From UBA1161 sp002311745 (GTDB taxonomy: Bacteria > Planctomycetota > Phycisphaerae > Tepidisphaerales > Tepidisphaeraceae): a stretch of 64,000 nt of DNA. The stretch lies in assembly GCA_050018415.1 (NCBI GenBank), contig JBEKAB010000001.1:124001-188000 (forward strand), read 5' to 3'. Shown here in pieces: positions 38,181-46,996 of the stretch (position 1 is the stretch's first letter; each line of letters starts with the position of its first letter). The translations under genes were made by a program, and so were the position numbers. The notes beneath the pieces were generated by a model. That model was not told the origin of the DNA. It did not search any database and saw only the letters and a list, made by a program, of their open reading frames with translations.

Positions 38181-39347
38181 TCAGTTGGCGTCTCCGAGGG
38201 TTTGTCCGGTGGTTTTTTGCGCGACCTTGTCCTTGGAGCCGGCGCCCTCAAGCTTCACCGACCAGATGCACTCCGAGCCGCAGCGATCGCTGATGAAATA
38301 GACCCGGCCGTCGCTCGACCAGGCGGGGCCCAGGTTCATGCCGATGCCATCGGTCAATCGGCGGCGGTTGGTCCCGTCGGCGTTGACGGCCCAGATATCC
38401 TGCTGACCAGCGGGCTTGATGCCCGTGGTGGCGGTGGGCTCGGCGATGGTGGCGAAGGCCAGCTGCTTGCCATCGTTGCTCCAAGTCGGGGAGACGATGG
38501 CGGAGTTGGTGCTGACGGCGATTTCGGTCACGCGGTGGGCTTCGCCGTCGGCCAAGTCCAGGGTCCAGAGGCTGAACCACCGGCTGCCGCGCTGCCGGGC
38601 CCGTTGGAACGCGATGCGGTCGACGCCCTTGGCGGGCGACCAGCTCGGGAACAGGCCAAAGCCGATCATCCGCTTCTCACCGGAGTTCAAGTCGACCGTC
38701 CACAGTTCCCATTGGCCGCTCTTGGACCCGAGGCTGCTGTAAACCAGCCTTGTGCCGTCGGGGCTGAAGCTGGGATGCACGTGCTGCATCGGGCCGCTGG
38801 TGACCTGGACGATGTTTTTGCCGTCGATGTCCATCAGGTAAATGTCCCAGTTTCCGCCGCGAGTGGAGCTGAAGGCGATCTGCCGGCCATCGGGGCTGAA
38901 CGTGGGATAGGCATAGTCCGCTTCGTCGTTGCTCAACTGGATCACCGACATGCCATCCACGCGTTGCAGATAGAGGTTGGGATGTTCGCTGTGGCGGGTG
39001 CTGGTGAAGACCATCCACTTGCCGGTGGGATCGATGTTGACGTCGCTGTCGTAGCCTTCCTCGAGGAAGGTGTGTTGCTGGAACCCGGCGTCGCCGTAAG
39101 CGTGGGCCAGGGTGCGCTGCACGCCGTCGAATTCACCAAAGACGTTGACGGGCGTGGCTTTGGCATCGGCCGAATCGGGCGCTGCATCGGGAGCCGCCAT
39201 GGGTCGATCCGCGCCCGCGGTGGCGCCGCCGGACAGGGCCGCAAAATCGGACGAGCCTCGCGGCGAAGAGTGTCCCGAGCATCCCCAGATGAACAGTGGC
39301 GCAACACACAGAACCAGCCGCGCGAAATTCCCGTGATGGAGCTTCAT
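38181..39347 (-). CDS. TolB-like beta-propeller lipoprotein (PD40 repeats)
   Basis: 388 residues from ATG 39345-39347. Signal peptide with lipobox (LCVAPLFIWGCSG). The mature protein holds six PD40/WD40-like blades of the TolB kind: FSPDGRQIAFSSTRGGNWD, IYLMDIDG, then FSPDGTRLVYSSLGSKSG, WSNDGKQLAFATIAEP, WSSDGRVYFISDRCG. Such propellers sit in the periplasm and bind peptidoglycan-associated or other proteins. Pal and TolA/Q/R are not nearby, so it is a TolB-like protein rather than TolB itself. Confidence 0.8.
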   Translation of the reverse strand: MKLHHGNFARLVLCVAPLFIWGCSGHSSPRGSSDFAALSGGATAGADRPMAAPDAAPDSADAKATPVNVFGEFDGVQRTLAHAYGDAGFQQHTFLEEGYDSDVNIDPTGKWMVFTSTRHSEHPNLYLQRVDGMSVIQLSNDEADYAYPTFSPDGRQIAFSSTRGGNWDIYLMDIDGKNIVQVTSGPMQHVHPSFSPDGTRLVYSSLGSKSGQWELWTVDLNSGEKRMIGFGLFPSWSPAKGVDRIAFQRARQRGSRWFSLWTLDLADGEAHRVTEIAVSTNSAIVSPTWSNDGKQLAFATIAEPTATTGIKPAGQQDIWAVNADGTNRRRLTDGIGMNLGPAWSSDGRVYFISDRCGSECIWSVKLEGAGSKDKVAQKTTGQTLGDAN

Positions 39348-39501
39348 TATAAACCTCACCGAACGTACCGGCGGCATAATCGCCCCTGGGGCGTATCGGC
39401 AGGATCGTGCTTACGGGTGAGACACCGGCGGCGTGTCCCCTATCAGGGGATTATCGGACGAACTACCGCAACAGCTTGAAGTTACTGCGACGACAAGGCC
39501 G

Positions 39502-40278
39502 CTAGCGCGGCGGCCTGGAGGTTTCCCGGTCCTCGGAGAACATCATGGGAAGCTCGTCGATTCTCCACCCCGCGCTGCTGCGCCGAAACAGCGCGGGCTG
39601 GCGATCGTCCTGGTCCGATCCCTTGTAGTGGATCCGGATCATGGTCAGGGCGGTCTGTGACCCCTCTTGGTCGCTCTGGAACCGGACGCGTCCGTTCCAG
39701 GCGATGGCATCCATCGGCGGCACAACATCCCCCCGCTGCAGCGCCGTAAGGTGAATCTTGAACGGATTCAACGCCACGCGCTTTTGGAATTGGGGGCTGA
39801 ACAGTTCGTAGGCCTGATCGAATTGCTGCTGCGCCACAAGCTGGCCGAACTTCTGACAAAGGGCGGCGATTTGCTGCTGATCGGCGTGGTAATGGATGGC
39901 CTCGATGCCGCGGTACCCAATCACCGCAGCGCTGATCCCCCCGGACAGGATCAGTCCCGCCAGCGCCAACCCCCTGCCGGTCTGGGTGCCGTTGCTGTCG
40001 CGGATTTGCGCCAGAGCCACCAGTGCCAGGATGATCCCCACCAAGGGAATGATCAGCAGCACGTACCCCAGGGCGGCCAGGACGCTGGCCAAGCCGAAGA
40101 GCACCGCCACGACGGCGGTGACGTTGACGGCGACGTAATCGCCGCTTCCCAGCCCCGCCGTAACGGACATCTTGTGCAGATGCAGAAGCGGCTCGGTATC
40201 GGCTGCAGCATTGGCGTGCTGGGGCGGCTGGGAATTCGTTGGCCCCGTCCGGCCGGGACCTGGGTGGGCTTGAGTCAT
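39502..40278 (-). CDS. DUF4190-domain membrane protein
   Basis: 258 residues. A Pro-rich cytoplasmic N-terminus, then two to three membrane segments (VTAVVAVLFGLASVLAALGY, VLLIIPLVGIILALVALAQI, GLALAGLILSGGISAAVIG) in the DUF4190 pattern with GRGLALAGLILSG, then an outer domain (AALCQKFGQLVAQQQFDQAY) related to DUF3887-like folds that occur in surface lipoproteins. Function is unknown. Confidence 0.7.
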   Translation of the reverse strand: MTQAHPGPGRTGPTNSQPPQHANAAADTEPLLHLHKMSVTAGLGSGDYVAVNVTAVVAVLFGLASVLAALGYVLLIIPLVGIILALVALAQIRDSNGTQTGRGLALAGLILSGGISAAVIGYRGIEAIHYHADQQQIAALCQKFGQLVAQQQFDQAYELFSPQFQKRVALNPFKIHLTALQRGDVVPPMDAIAWNGRVRFQSDQEGSQTALTMIRIHYKGSDQDDRQPALFRRSSAGWRIDELPMMFSEDRETSRPPR

Positions 40279-40393
40279 ATTCGGCGCGCCTATGGCAACC
40301 AGAGGTTCAAGTTAAACCGCAAAATGATCCGATTCCTTTTAGAACCGCGGGTTTTTGGGACCAATAGTCAACCGCCAGGGAAGGTAATCCGCC

Positions 40394-40579
40394 ATGAGCA
40401 AACGTCAACTGATCGAGCAGATCCAACAGTTCAACGCCACGGCTTCGGCCGAGTTTCTGGACCAATTTAACGAGTCGGCGTTGCAGCAATACCTCGAGCG
40501 GCTCCAAGACGCCCAGCAGCGAAAACCGCACATCGCCTCCTGGTCGCGGCCGGCTCGAAAGCGGCGGATGGTTGGCTGA
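40394..40579 (+). CDS. small conserved protein
   Basis: 61 residues with an AAGG ribosome site nine bases before ATG. MSKRQLIEQIQQFNATASAE, FLDQFNESALQQYLERLQDA: two amphipathic helices and a basic tail. Short proteins of this pattern are widespread in planctomycetes to my knowledge, with no function. A strong hairpin (40608-40642) follows. Confidence 0.65.
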   Translation: MSKRQLIEQIQQFNATASAEFLDQFNESALQQYLERLQDAQQRKPHIASWSRPARKRRMVG

Positions 40580-40607
40580 GCCGCCGCCAGCGCCGCCAAA
40601 GCACAAA

Positions 40608-40642
40608 CGGCTCCGCCCTGAGCCAACCTTGGGGCGGAGCCG
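40608..40642. terminator. bidirectional terminator-like hairpin
   Basis: CGGCTCCGCCC, 13-base loop, GGGCGGAGCCG: perfect eleven-base stem between the small gene (plus) and the lipoprotein gene (minus). Confidence 0.65.
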
Positions 40643-40694
40643 CCGATGTTTCTAACCCTTCCTGCGCCGATCGCCTACGCTGCGTGCGATTGCT

Positions 40695-40907
40695 TCAAAA
40701 GTTGTGCAGAACGTTCCAGTAGGTCATGTGGGTTGCCGGCCGGAGCAGCAGGGCCTCGTCAATGTCGTCGTTCATCGACTTGACGTTGAATTCCTGCGAT
40801 CTCTCAATCACCCGAATTCGCTCGCTCCCGGAATAAACCGGAGTTTCCAGACAGCCGCCAACGCTCATCATCATCGCCAAAAACGCCACGCAAAAAAGCA
40901 GCTTCAT
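40695..40907 (-). CDS. small lipoprotein
   Basis: 70 residues with a lipoprotein signal (FCVAFLAMMMSVGGCLE; Cys19 lipidated). The remaining 50 residues are charged and have no known domain. AAGG precedes ATG with a long spacer. It ends in WNVLHNF. Confidence 0.55.
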   Translation of the reverse strand: MKLLFCVAFLAMMMSVGGCLETPVYSGSERIRVIERSQEFNVKSMNDDIDEALLLRPATHMTYWNVLHNF

Positions 40908-41029
40908 AACGTCGCCTACCTTCTTGAAGGTACGAAACTTACCGTCGGCGATTCATCTGCCAAGTTTAACATTTCCACCGCACCCCTGTCAAAGCGATTC
41001 GGCATTTTGCACCTGCCGGCCCAGCGATT

Positions 41030-41839
41030 TTATTGCTGCGGCTTGCGTTCCGCGGTGGCGTGGGTTTTTTGGGCGCGGCGCGGGCGTTTGCCGTAGCGCG
41101 TGCCTTCACCGGTGGAGGTCGAGCCGGCGCCGGACATCGGGCCCTTGGCCCGGTCGTCCACGTGCATCGCGTCAAGCAATTGCTGGTCCTGCGGCTGCCA
41201 CCAGCGTCGCCGCTCGCTCTCCACCACCAGGGCGACGGCTTCCTTGGGTGCGTCCACCACGCGGAAGATGTCGACGTCCTCGGGATCGACAAAACGGGGA
41301 ATCAGTTGCCGCCGCATCCATTCCACCAAGCCGCTCCAGTACGGCGTGCCGAACAGGATCACGGGAAACGCCGGGATCTTCAGCGTCTGCGTCAGAGTCA
41401 GGGTTTCAAAGAACTCATCGAGCGTGCCAAAGCCGCCGGGAAAACAGATGAACGCCGAGGCGTATTTCACGAACATCACCTTGCGGGCGTAGAAGTAGTG
41501 GAAATCGAGGCTGATGGTGTGATAGCGATTGGATTCCTGTTCCTGGGGCAAGGTGATGTTCAAGCCGACGCTTTGGCCGCCGGCCTCGAAGGCGCCTTTG
41601 TTGCCGGCCTCCATGATGCCGGGTCCGCCGCCGGTGATCACGCCGTAGCCGGCCCGCACCAGAAGGCGGGCGGTCTGCTCGGCGGCCTTGTAGTACGGAT
41701 CGTTGGGCTTGGCCCGCGCGCTGCCGAAGATGGTCACCGCCTTGCCCACCGAGGCCATGGTCTCGAACCCCTCGACGAATTCCGCCATGATGCGGAAGAT
41801 CCGCCAACCATCCTGCGAATCGGGTCCTTCGATCGGCAT
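41030..41839 (-). CDS. LOG-family phosphoribohydrolase
   Basis: 269 residues from ATG 41837-41839, one base after the thyX stop, so the two are probably translationally coupled. The family motifs are GGGPGIMEAGNKGA and PGGFGTLDEFFE, with the catalytic Arg in FYARKVMF. LOG enzymes release the base from nucleoside 5'-monophosphates; bacterial ones act on AMP and cytokinin-type nucleotides and are also called pyrimidine/purine nucleotide nucleosidases. The C-terminus has a basic tail (GTRYGKRPRRAQKTH) not typical of the family. Confidence 0.87.
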   Translation of the reverse strand: MPIEGPDSQDGWRIFRIMAEFVEGFETMASVGKAVTIFGSARAKPNDPYYKAAEQTARLLVRAGYGVITGGGPGIMEAGNKGAFEAGGQSVGLNITLPQEQESNRYHTISLDFHYFYARKVMFVKYASAFICFPGGFGTLDEFFETLTLTQTLKIPAFPVILFGTPYWSGLVEWMRRQLIPRFVDPEDVDIFRVVDAPKEAVALVVESERRRWWQPQDQQLLDAMHVDDRAKGPMSGAGSTSTGEGTRYGKRPRRAQKTHATAERKPQQ

Positions 41840-41840
41840 G

Positions 41841-42728
41841 TCAAACTCCCATGGACTTCTTCTTCTGCTCCCACTCCGCCTGCTCGCGTTTGTTCGAGGA
41901 GGCCAGCGGTTGGCCCGTCCGCAACGCTTCCACCTCCAGGCGCGACAAATGCACACCGCCCAATTGATAATCGGCAAATGCCTCGGCGGCGATTGGAACA
42001 ATCGGCTGGATCAAGGCGAACATCGCCGTGGCGTAATCCCGGATCTCCTGCTGGGCGTGGGCGTCCATGCGCAGGGACAAGAAGTGAAAGATATTGTGCA
42101 GATCGCACTTCCAATACCACTCGGTGTAGATGTTCAGGGGCAGGCCGATCCGGGCCAACTCGCGAGAAACGCCCTTTTCCAGCAGCTTTTCATATTCGCC
42201 GTAGATCGCCTCGGCACGATCCAAATACTCCAGGAACTGGCGCGCGGTCATTGGGTCGATGGGTTCTTCGCCCCCCTGGCGGTTGAGCGTGCTCTGCTTG
42301 CGCACGTTCTGCGGGGTGGGGCGATAGAAGCGATCGGGCACGACCGAATAGCGCGCGGAGTATTCGTTGACGTTGGCCGTGCGATGGCGGATCCATTGAC
42401 GGGCGACGAAGATCGGCATCACGTGATGGAACTTGAATTCCACCATTTCAAACGGGGTGGTGTGGCGCTGCCGGGCCAGGTACCGGATGAGTCCGCGGTC
42501 CTCGCTGACCTGTTTGGTGCCCTGTCCGTAGGAGACGCGTGCGGCCTGGACGATGGCGAAGTCGGCGGTCTTTCCGGCAGGAACCAGACGCGGCATGACG
42601 TCGCACAGGGCGACCAGCCCGTGATCGTGGACCTTGACTTCCCAGCGTGCCGCCCCGCCCATGACATCCACCATTTCCCCCTCGGGGGGTTTTTTCTCGA
42701 TGTTCACCGGTGGCAAGGCTTGGTTCAT
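41841..42728 (-). CDS. thyX: FAD-dependent thymidylate synthase
   Basis: 295 residues. ThyX methylates dUMP using FAD, NADPH and methylene-THF. The signature is RHRTANVNEYSARY (Arg114-His-Arg, Ser124, Arg126), where the Ser normally following RHRT is Ala118. Flanking blocks are TTPFEMVEFKFHHVMPIFVA and RFYRPTPQNVRKQS. Its presence suggests thyA is absent. AGGA lies eight bases before the start. It is the fifth of six genes in a minus-strand run and precedes the LOG gene by one base. Confidence 0.93.
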   Translation of the reverse strand: MNQALPPVNIEKKPPEGEMVDVMGGAARWEVKVHDHGLVALCDVMPRLVPAGKTADFAIVQAARVSYGQGTKQVSEDRGLIRYLARQRHTTPFEMVEFKFHHVMPIFVARQWIRHRTANVNEYSARYSVVPDRFYRPTPQNVRKQSTLNRQGGEEPIDPMTARQFLEYLDRAEAIYGEYEKLLEKGVSRELARIGLPLNIYTEWYWKCDLHNIFHFLSLRMDAHAQQEIRDYATAMFALIQPIVPIAAEAFADYQLGGVHLSRLEVEALRTGQPLASSNKREQAEWEQKKKSMGV

Positions 42729-42780
42729 AGTTTGATCCTACGACGGCGCCGCCCGATTTTCGATCCGGCCGGCGCATCGG

Positions 42781-43788
42781 TCACATGCGCGTGTCGGCCA
42801 CGACTTCCATCAGCACATAGGCCACGTAAAGCCCCACAAGGGTGATGCCTTCGGAGCGGCCCAGCCGCCATCGGCCCAGCGCCGGCGGCAATAGAATGAA
42901 CCCCAGCAGCACCAACACCACGTTGTCCACCCGCCAGGTTACCAGGGAAAAGACCATCGGCGTCACACCGCCGAGGGCATCCATCCTCAAACGCAGCGGC
43001 GCGGTCGGATCGTAGTGCAGCGCGCTGATCGGATACCACAGGAGCACGACGGCCGGTAGCAGCAGGCAAAGGTTCAGCAAAACCAGGCCGACGCTGGTGG
43101 TGGTGGCGATGGCGGCTTGCTTCTGGCGCGCCAGCCCCGCCGCTCCGAACAGCATCGGCGCCGCCAGCAGCGGGCCCAGAATCAGCACGATCACCACGTT
43201 GGCCGACGGCCAAGCCATCGGCCGCGACATCGCCACCGCGCCGCGCATCGCGATCGCCGCGCCGACCAACGCCATCATCACCGACAAGAGCCACAGAGCT
43301 GTCTTGCGGGACGACGGCTGCGGCTGCGGCTGCGGCTGGACGGGGACGTCCTGGCGATTCAAGTCCATCCACACCGCCAGAAGCACCGCGCCCTCACCCA
43401 GAAAGATCAGGGCATGCATCCAGGTCAGTCGCCCGGCGAATCCGGCCAACAGCGCCATCAGGGCCGTCACCAAAGCAAAGGGCCACACCCGCCGCAGGTC
43501 CGGCGGCGCCTCATCGCGCGGCGCCATCAGGACGATGGTCCCCTGCACCAGGGAGAGGCTGGCCACGCTGGTGCAGAAGATGATGCAAAGCGCCAGATCG
43601 GCGCGTCGCACCAACAGGGCCGCGATCGCCGCGACGGCCACGGGCATCCAATGCGCCAGCGCCGTTTTCCCGGGCGAGCGCGTTTTTCCCGCCAGCGCTT
43701 CGGCGGCAGTGCGGGATGCCGTGTACAGCAACACCGCGCCTATCAACAATCTCGCCCGCCCCGACTCGTCCCATGCCAATGCGTTCAT
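42781..43788 (-). CDS. polytopic membrane protein of unknown function
   Basis: 335 residues with nine or ten membrane segments in two halves joined by a PQPQPQPQPSS linker at about 152-162, encoded by a GGCTGC triplet-like repeat. The two-half topology recalls the CaCA cation exchanger family, and CTSVASLSLVQGT might correspond to an alpha repeat, but the GxxxPE signature is missing, so I do not assign a function. The gene lies between nifS-type cysteine desulfurase and thyX. Confidence 0.55.
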   Translation of the reverse strand: MNALAWDESGRARLLIGAVLLYTASRTAAEALAGKTRSPGKTALAHWMPVAVAAIAALLVRRADLALCIIFCTSVASLSLVQGTIVLMAPRDEAPPDLRRVWPFALVTALMALLAGFAGRLTWMHALIFLGEGAVLLAVWMDLNRQDVPVQPQPQPQPSSRKTALWLLSVMMALVGAAIAMRGAVAMSRPMAWPSANVVIVLILGPLLAAPMLFGAAGLARQKQAAIATTTSVGLVLLNLCLLLPAVVLLWYPISALHYDPTAPLRLRMDALGGVTPMVFSLVTWRVDNVVLVLLGFILLPPALGRWRLGRSEGITLVGLYVAYVLMEVVADTRM

Positions 43789-43846
43789 CGGGCGTCAAAG
43801 TGTGGGGCAGAAGCGGGCGAATGTAAAGGTGGAAGACAACCGCGCC

Positions 43847-44998
43847 TCAGACTCCCACGGGCAGAACCTGGCGCAGTTTCTCGATCGCCGCGGGGAGCAC
43901 CTCCAGGGCCCGATCGATCTCCGCCTCCGTCGTGTAGCGACTGAGGCTGAAGCGCACGGCGCCGTGGGCGATCTTGGGGTCGATGCCCATCGCCAAGAGC
44001 ACGTGCGAGGGCTCCAGGCTGCCGCTGCTGCAGGCGGCGCCGGCGCTGGCGCAGATGCCTCGCTCGCTGAGCAGAAGCAAAATCGCCTCGGCCTCCAGGC
44101 GGGCAAAGGAGATGTTGGTGGTGTTGGACACGCGATGGGTCATCGAGCCGTTGACGCTCGTGCCGGCGATGCGCTGCAGGATTTCGCCCTGGAGGCGGTC
44201 GCGCTGGGCGGCGACGCGCGGCATGCGGGGCAGGAATTCGCGGGCCAATTCGGCGGCCTTGCCCATGCCGACGATTCCGGGGACGTTTTCGGTGCCGCCG
44301 CGGCGGCCGTGCTCCTGCGGGCCGCCGATGTGCAGCGGACGCATCCTCACGCCGCGGCGAATGTACAGCCCCCCAACGCCCTTGGGTCCGTGGAACTTGT
44401 GGGCGGCAAAACTCATCGCATCCACGGCCACGTCGCAGACCTCGACGGGAATCTTGCCGACCGCCTGCGTGGCATCGGTGTGAAACGGGACGCGCACATT
44501 GCGGCATAGGGTCCCGATCTGATCGACCGGGAAAATCACGCCCGTCTCGTTGTTCACCCATAACATCGAAACCAGGGCCACGTCCTCGTCCAGCGCCTTG
44601 GACAGGGCATCCAGGTCCGGCATGCCCTGGCCGTCCACCCGGATGGTGACAATCTCCGCACCCTCCTTGTGGAGTTGGGCGCACAGTTGCCGCGTGGCGG
44701 AGTGCTCGACCGTGCTGGTGATGATGCGCTTGCGGGGCGAGCGGGCGGCCAAAATGCCTCGCAGCGCGGTGTTCACGCCCTCCGTGCCGCTGCCGGTGAA
44801 ATTCAACTCGGCCTCCGTGCAGCCGATGAGCTTGGCCACCGATGCGCGTGCATCTTCCACGGCCTTGCGAGCCCGCTGGCCGAAGAAGTGGACGCTGGAG
44901 GGGTTGCCCCAGCAGTCCTGCAAATAGGGGAGCATGGCCTGCACGACTTCCGGGGCAGGGCGCGTGGTGGCGTTGTTATCGAGATAAACGACGTCCAT
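43847..44998 (-). CDS. cysteine desulfurase (NifS/IscS family)
   Basis: 383 residues from ATG 44996-44998 (MDVVYLDNNATTRPAPE); an ATG three codons earlier is possible. PLP Lys201 is in AAHKFHGPKGVGG and the mobile loop Cys323 in ASAGAACSSGSLEPS, the class I pattern. NNETGVI and HTDATQAVGK bind the cofactor. It supplies sulfur for iron-sulfur clusters or thiolation. No iscU, nifU or sufE is adjacent, so the acceptor is unknown. The site-2 protease gene ends 29 bases upstream. Confidence 0.93.
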   Translation of the reverse strand: MDVVYLDNNATTRPAPEVVQAMLPYLQDCWGNPSSVHFFGQRARKAVEDARASVAKLIGCTEAELNFTGSGTEGVNTALRGILAARSPRKRIITSTVEHSATRQLCAQLHKEGAEIVTIRVDGQGMPDLDALSKALDEDVALVSMLWVNNETGVIFPVDQIGTLCRNVRVPFHTDATQAVGKIPVEVCDVAVDAMSFAAHKFHGPKGVGGLYIRRGVRMRPLHIGGPQEHGRRGGTENVPGIVGMGKAAELAREFLPRMPRVAAQRDRLQGEILQRIAGTSVNGSMTHRVSNTTNISFARLEAEAILLLLSERGICASAGAACSSGSLEPSHVLLAMGIDPKIAHGAVRFSLSRYTTEAEIDRALEVLPAAIEKLRQVLPVGV

Positions 44999-45027
44999 GC
45001 CGCGCATTATAGCGGTGGTCGGCGGGA

Positions 45028-46065
45028 TCAAACGATGCGCGACAGTTCCAGGTCGCGTTTTCGCTGCCGCTCGGTGGCTTTTCGCAAGGCTCGGCGCTCG
45101 AACCAGTTTAGGCTGTGCATGCCATGGGCTGAGACTTTTGCCAGGATGGCGTCGATGCGTTGGCGTTCGGCCTTTTCCTGGTTGGCGATTTTGCGTGCGC
45201 GCCTGACGGCGCGGCGGCCCAGTCGGCGGCGTCGCGGCGGCTCGGGGGCGGCGTACAGCCCGCCGTAGTCGGATGCGTACGCCCATTCGTCGCCGGTCTC
45301 GCGCAGCACCAGCCGCTGGCGGTAGGAGGTGTAAAACAACCACGCGGCCATGATGGCCAGCCACCAGTCGCCGTGGGCCAGCATCAGAATGCCGAAAAGC
45401 ACCGAGCCCACCATGCCGGTGGTCGTGGCGATGAGCATGGAGCGGTAATGGCCGACGATCGGCCATAGCGCCGCCTGCGTCATCTGGCCGCCATCCAACG
45501 GAAAAATCGGCAGCAGATTGAACAGCAGCAGCACGTAGCTGATGATGTAAATCCACCACAGATGGAAAGCCAGTTGGCCCCAAAGAAAACTTTGGGGGGG
45601 AAGGGGATGGAACGGATTGAGCGGCACCCAACTGGCCGTCAGAACGCGGATGCCGACGGCGCACAGGACGCAGATCAGCACGTTGACCGCCGGGCCGGCC
45701 GCGGAGGTCAAAAACGAGGGCAACGGCCGGTGCGGCGGATCGGCAAAGGCCAGGCCCCCCAGCGGCCACATCAGGACCTCATCCGCCGTCCCACCCAGCC
45801 ACCGCGCCATGAAACAGTGACCAAATTCGTGCAAAACCAAGACGGCCATGAGTATGCCCATGCTCAAGGCGCGGGTCTGGATCGGATAACCCCGCGCCGA
45901 ATCGAATAGAATCGTCCCAGCTATGTACACCAGCAGCCAAGCGTGCGCGCGCACCCGGATGCCCAGGAAGGTGAACATCGGCACCGAGCCGCTCAGCAGC
46001 CACCACAGCGGGTTCATCGCCGCGCCGCTGCGTTCACGATAATAGGGCCGATCTTCCCATCCCAT
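45028..46065 (-). CDS. site-2 protease family (M50) membrane metallopeptidase
   Basis: 345 residues from ATG 46063-46065 (MGWEDRPYYRE). Five or six membrane segments; the zinc site is HEFGHCFMARW, and LLPIFPLDGGQM corresponds to the NxxPxxxLDGG motif. After the last helix a soluble basic tail (RRRRLGRRAVRRARKIANQE, then helical ERRALRKATERQRK) resembles the tail domain of bacterial rhomboid proteins. The MGWEDRxYYRE N-terminus also recalls, from memory, planctomycete rhomboids. It may cut membrane-anchored regulators such as anti-sigma factors; no substrate is known. Confidence 0.87.
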   Translation of the reverse strand: MGWEDRPYYRERSGAAMNPLWWLLSGSVPMFTFLGIRVRAHAWLLVYIAGTILFDSARGYPIQTRALSMGILMAVLVLHEFGHCFMARWLGGTADEVLMWPLGGLAFADPPHRPLPSFLTSAAGPAVNVLICVLCAVGIRVLTASWVPLNPFHPLPPQSFLWGQLAFHLWWIYIISYVLLLFNLLPIFPLDGGQMTQAALWPIVGHYRSMLIATTTGMVGSVLFGILMLAHGDWWLAIMAAWLFYTSYRQRLVLRETGDEWAYASDYGGLYAAPEPPRRRRLGRRAVRRARKIANQEKAERQRIDAILAKVSAHGMHSLNWFERRALRKATERQRKRDLELSRIV

Positions 46066-46076
46066 GGTTGAATCCT

Positions 46077-46613
46077 TCACCTCCGTGCGCGGTGGAATCG
46101 GTCGAACATCAGAAGCGTGGCGATCGTCTTGGCATCGGCGATCTCGCCGCCGGCGATCATGTCCAGCGCCTCTTCAAACCGTACCGGCATCACTTCGATC
46201 TCCTCTCCCTCTTCCAGAGCCGCCTCAACTTTCTCCAGATCGTAGGCAGCAAACGCGTGCAGCTTCTCGCTCAGAACACCCGGGGAAGAAAAAAAACTTC
46301 CGATCGGCACCAGCCGCCTGGCCAGATAACCGGTTTCCTCCTGCAATTCCCGGCCGGCGCAGTTCATCGGATCCTCGCCTTTCTCCAGCGTGCCGGCGGG
46401 CAACTCCACCAGCACCTGGCCCACCGCATAGCGCCGATTGCGAATCAGCACCACCCGCCCATCCGGCAAAAAGGGCAGGATCACCACCGCACCGTTGTGG
46501 ACGCAAACCTCGCGTTTAACGACCCGTCCGTCCGGATCTTCCAGCCGATGGACCTCCAGGGTGATTTTGTTGCCTGAGTAAATAACCTGCTTTTCAATGA
46601 GGCGATGCGACAT
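46077..46613 (-). CDS. Nudix hydrolase, ADP-ribose pyrophosphatase type
   Basis: 178 residues. The Nudix box reads GTLEKGEDPMNCAGRELQEE TGY, matching G(x5)E(x7)REUxEExG with Leu at the hydrophobic position, preceded by LPAG. The N-terminal strand set (KQVIYSGNKITLEVHRLEDP) and FFSSPGVLSEKLHAF after the box are those of ADP-ribose pyrophosphatases (NudF type). The stop is eleven bases upstream of the site-2 protease start. Confidence 0.88.
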   Translation of the reverse strand: MSHRLIEKQVIYSGNKITLEVHRLEDPDGRVVKREVCVHNGAVVILPFLPDGRVVLIRNRRYAVGQVLVELPAGTLEKGEDPMNCAGRELQEETGYLARRLVPIGSFFSSPGVLSEKLHAFAAYDLEKVEAALEEGEEIEVMPVRFEEALDMIAGGEIADAKTIATLLMFDRFHRARR

Positions 46614-46996
46614 TTAGCCGGCTCCTTGGGCGGATTATAGCCTGTCGCATGGGCTGCTTAGCCAAGGTGCAAATCGCGAACCAAACGGCGTGGAAGTGGG
46701 GCGGCGCCGGTTTGGCATGGTCAGCGGCGCGCGATCGTGTTACGGTTTTTTCGGGAAAGGGAGCCGCGATGCGCCTGGGCCTGAACCGAGTCCCGTAGGC
46801 TATGGACAAAGAGGCCCGGAAGTGGATTGGGGCAGCCGTGGCGGCCATGCCCCCGCAATCCGGGACGACCCAATACTTTGGGGTAGCTTCGCCCCCAAGC
46901 CCAATGTATGGTGTTAAAAACCGGTTGAAAAGATGAAATGAATTTGCATCGGACGGGGAACTTGCTACGGTGCGGTGCAGCGGCGATGGTGAGGTC
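46614..46996. other. 380-base divergent intergenic region
   Basis: Lies between the divergent Nudix and HAD genes. It holds no plausible gene; short frames lack ribosome sites. The right part (46900-46970) is AT-rich (GTTAAAAACCGGTTGAAAAG) and may hold the HAD promoter. AAAACCGGTT is a small palindromic core. Confidence 0.4.

Noticed and set aside
40300..40330. GGTTCAAGTT as a possible tRNA T-arm
   Set aside because: No acceptor stem, D-arm or anticodon arm could be placed around it; no tRNA found in the window by eye.
43097..44509. 470-codon plus-strand frame
   Set aside because: Antisense to the membrane protein and cysteine desulfurase genes, which have clear motifs; a typical GC-rich shadow frame.
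44999..45769. N-terminal extension of the cysteine desulfurase frame
   Set aside because: The frame is open 770 bases further upstream, but this part overlaps the site-2 protease gene in another frame and reads as Arg/Pro-rich shadow; MDVVYLDNN is the family start.
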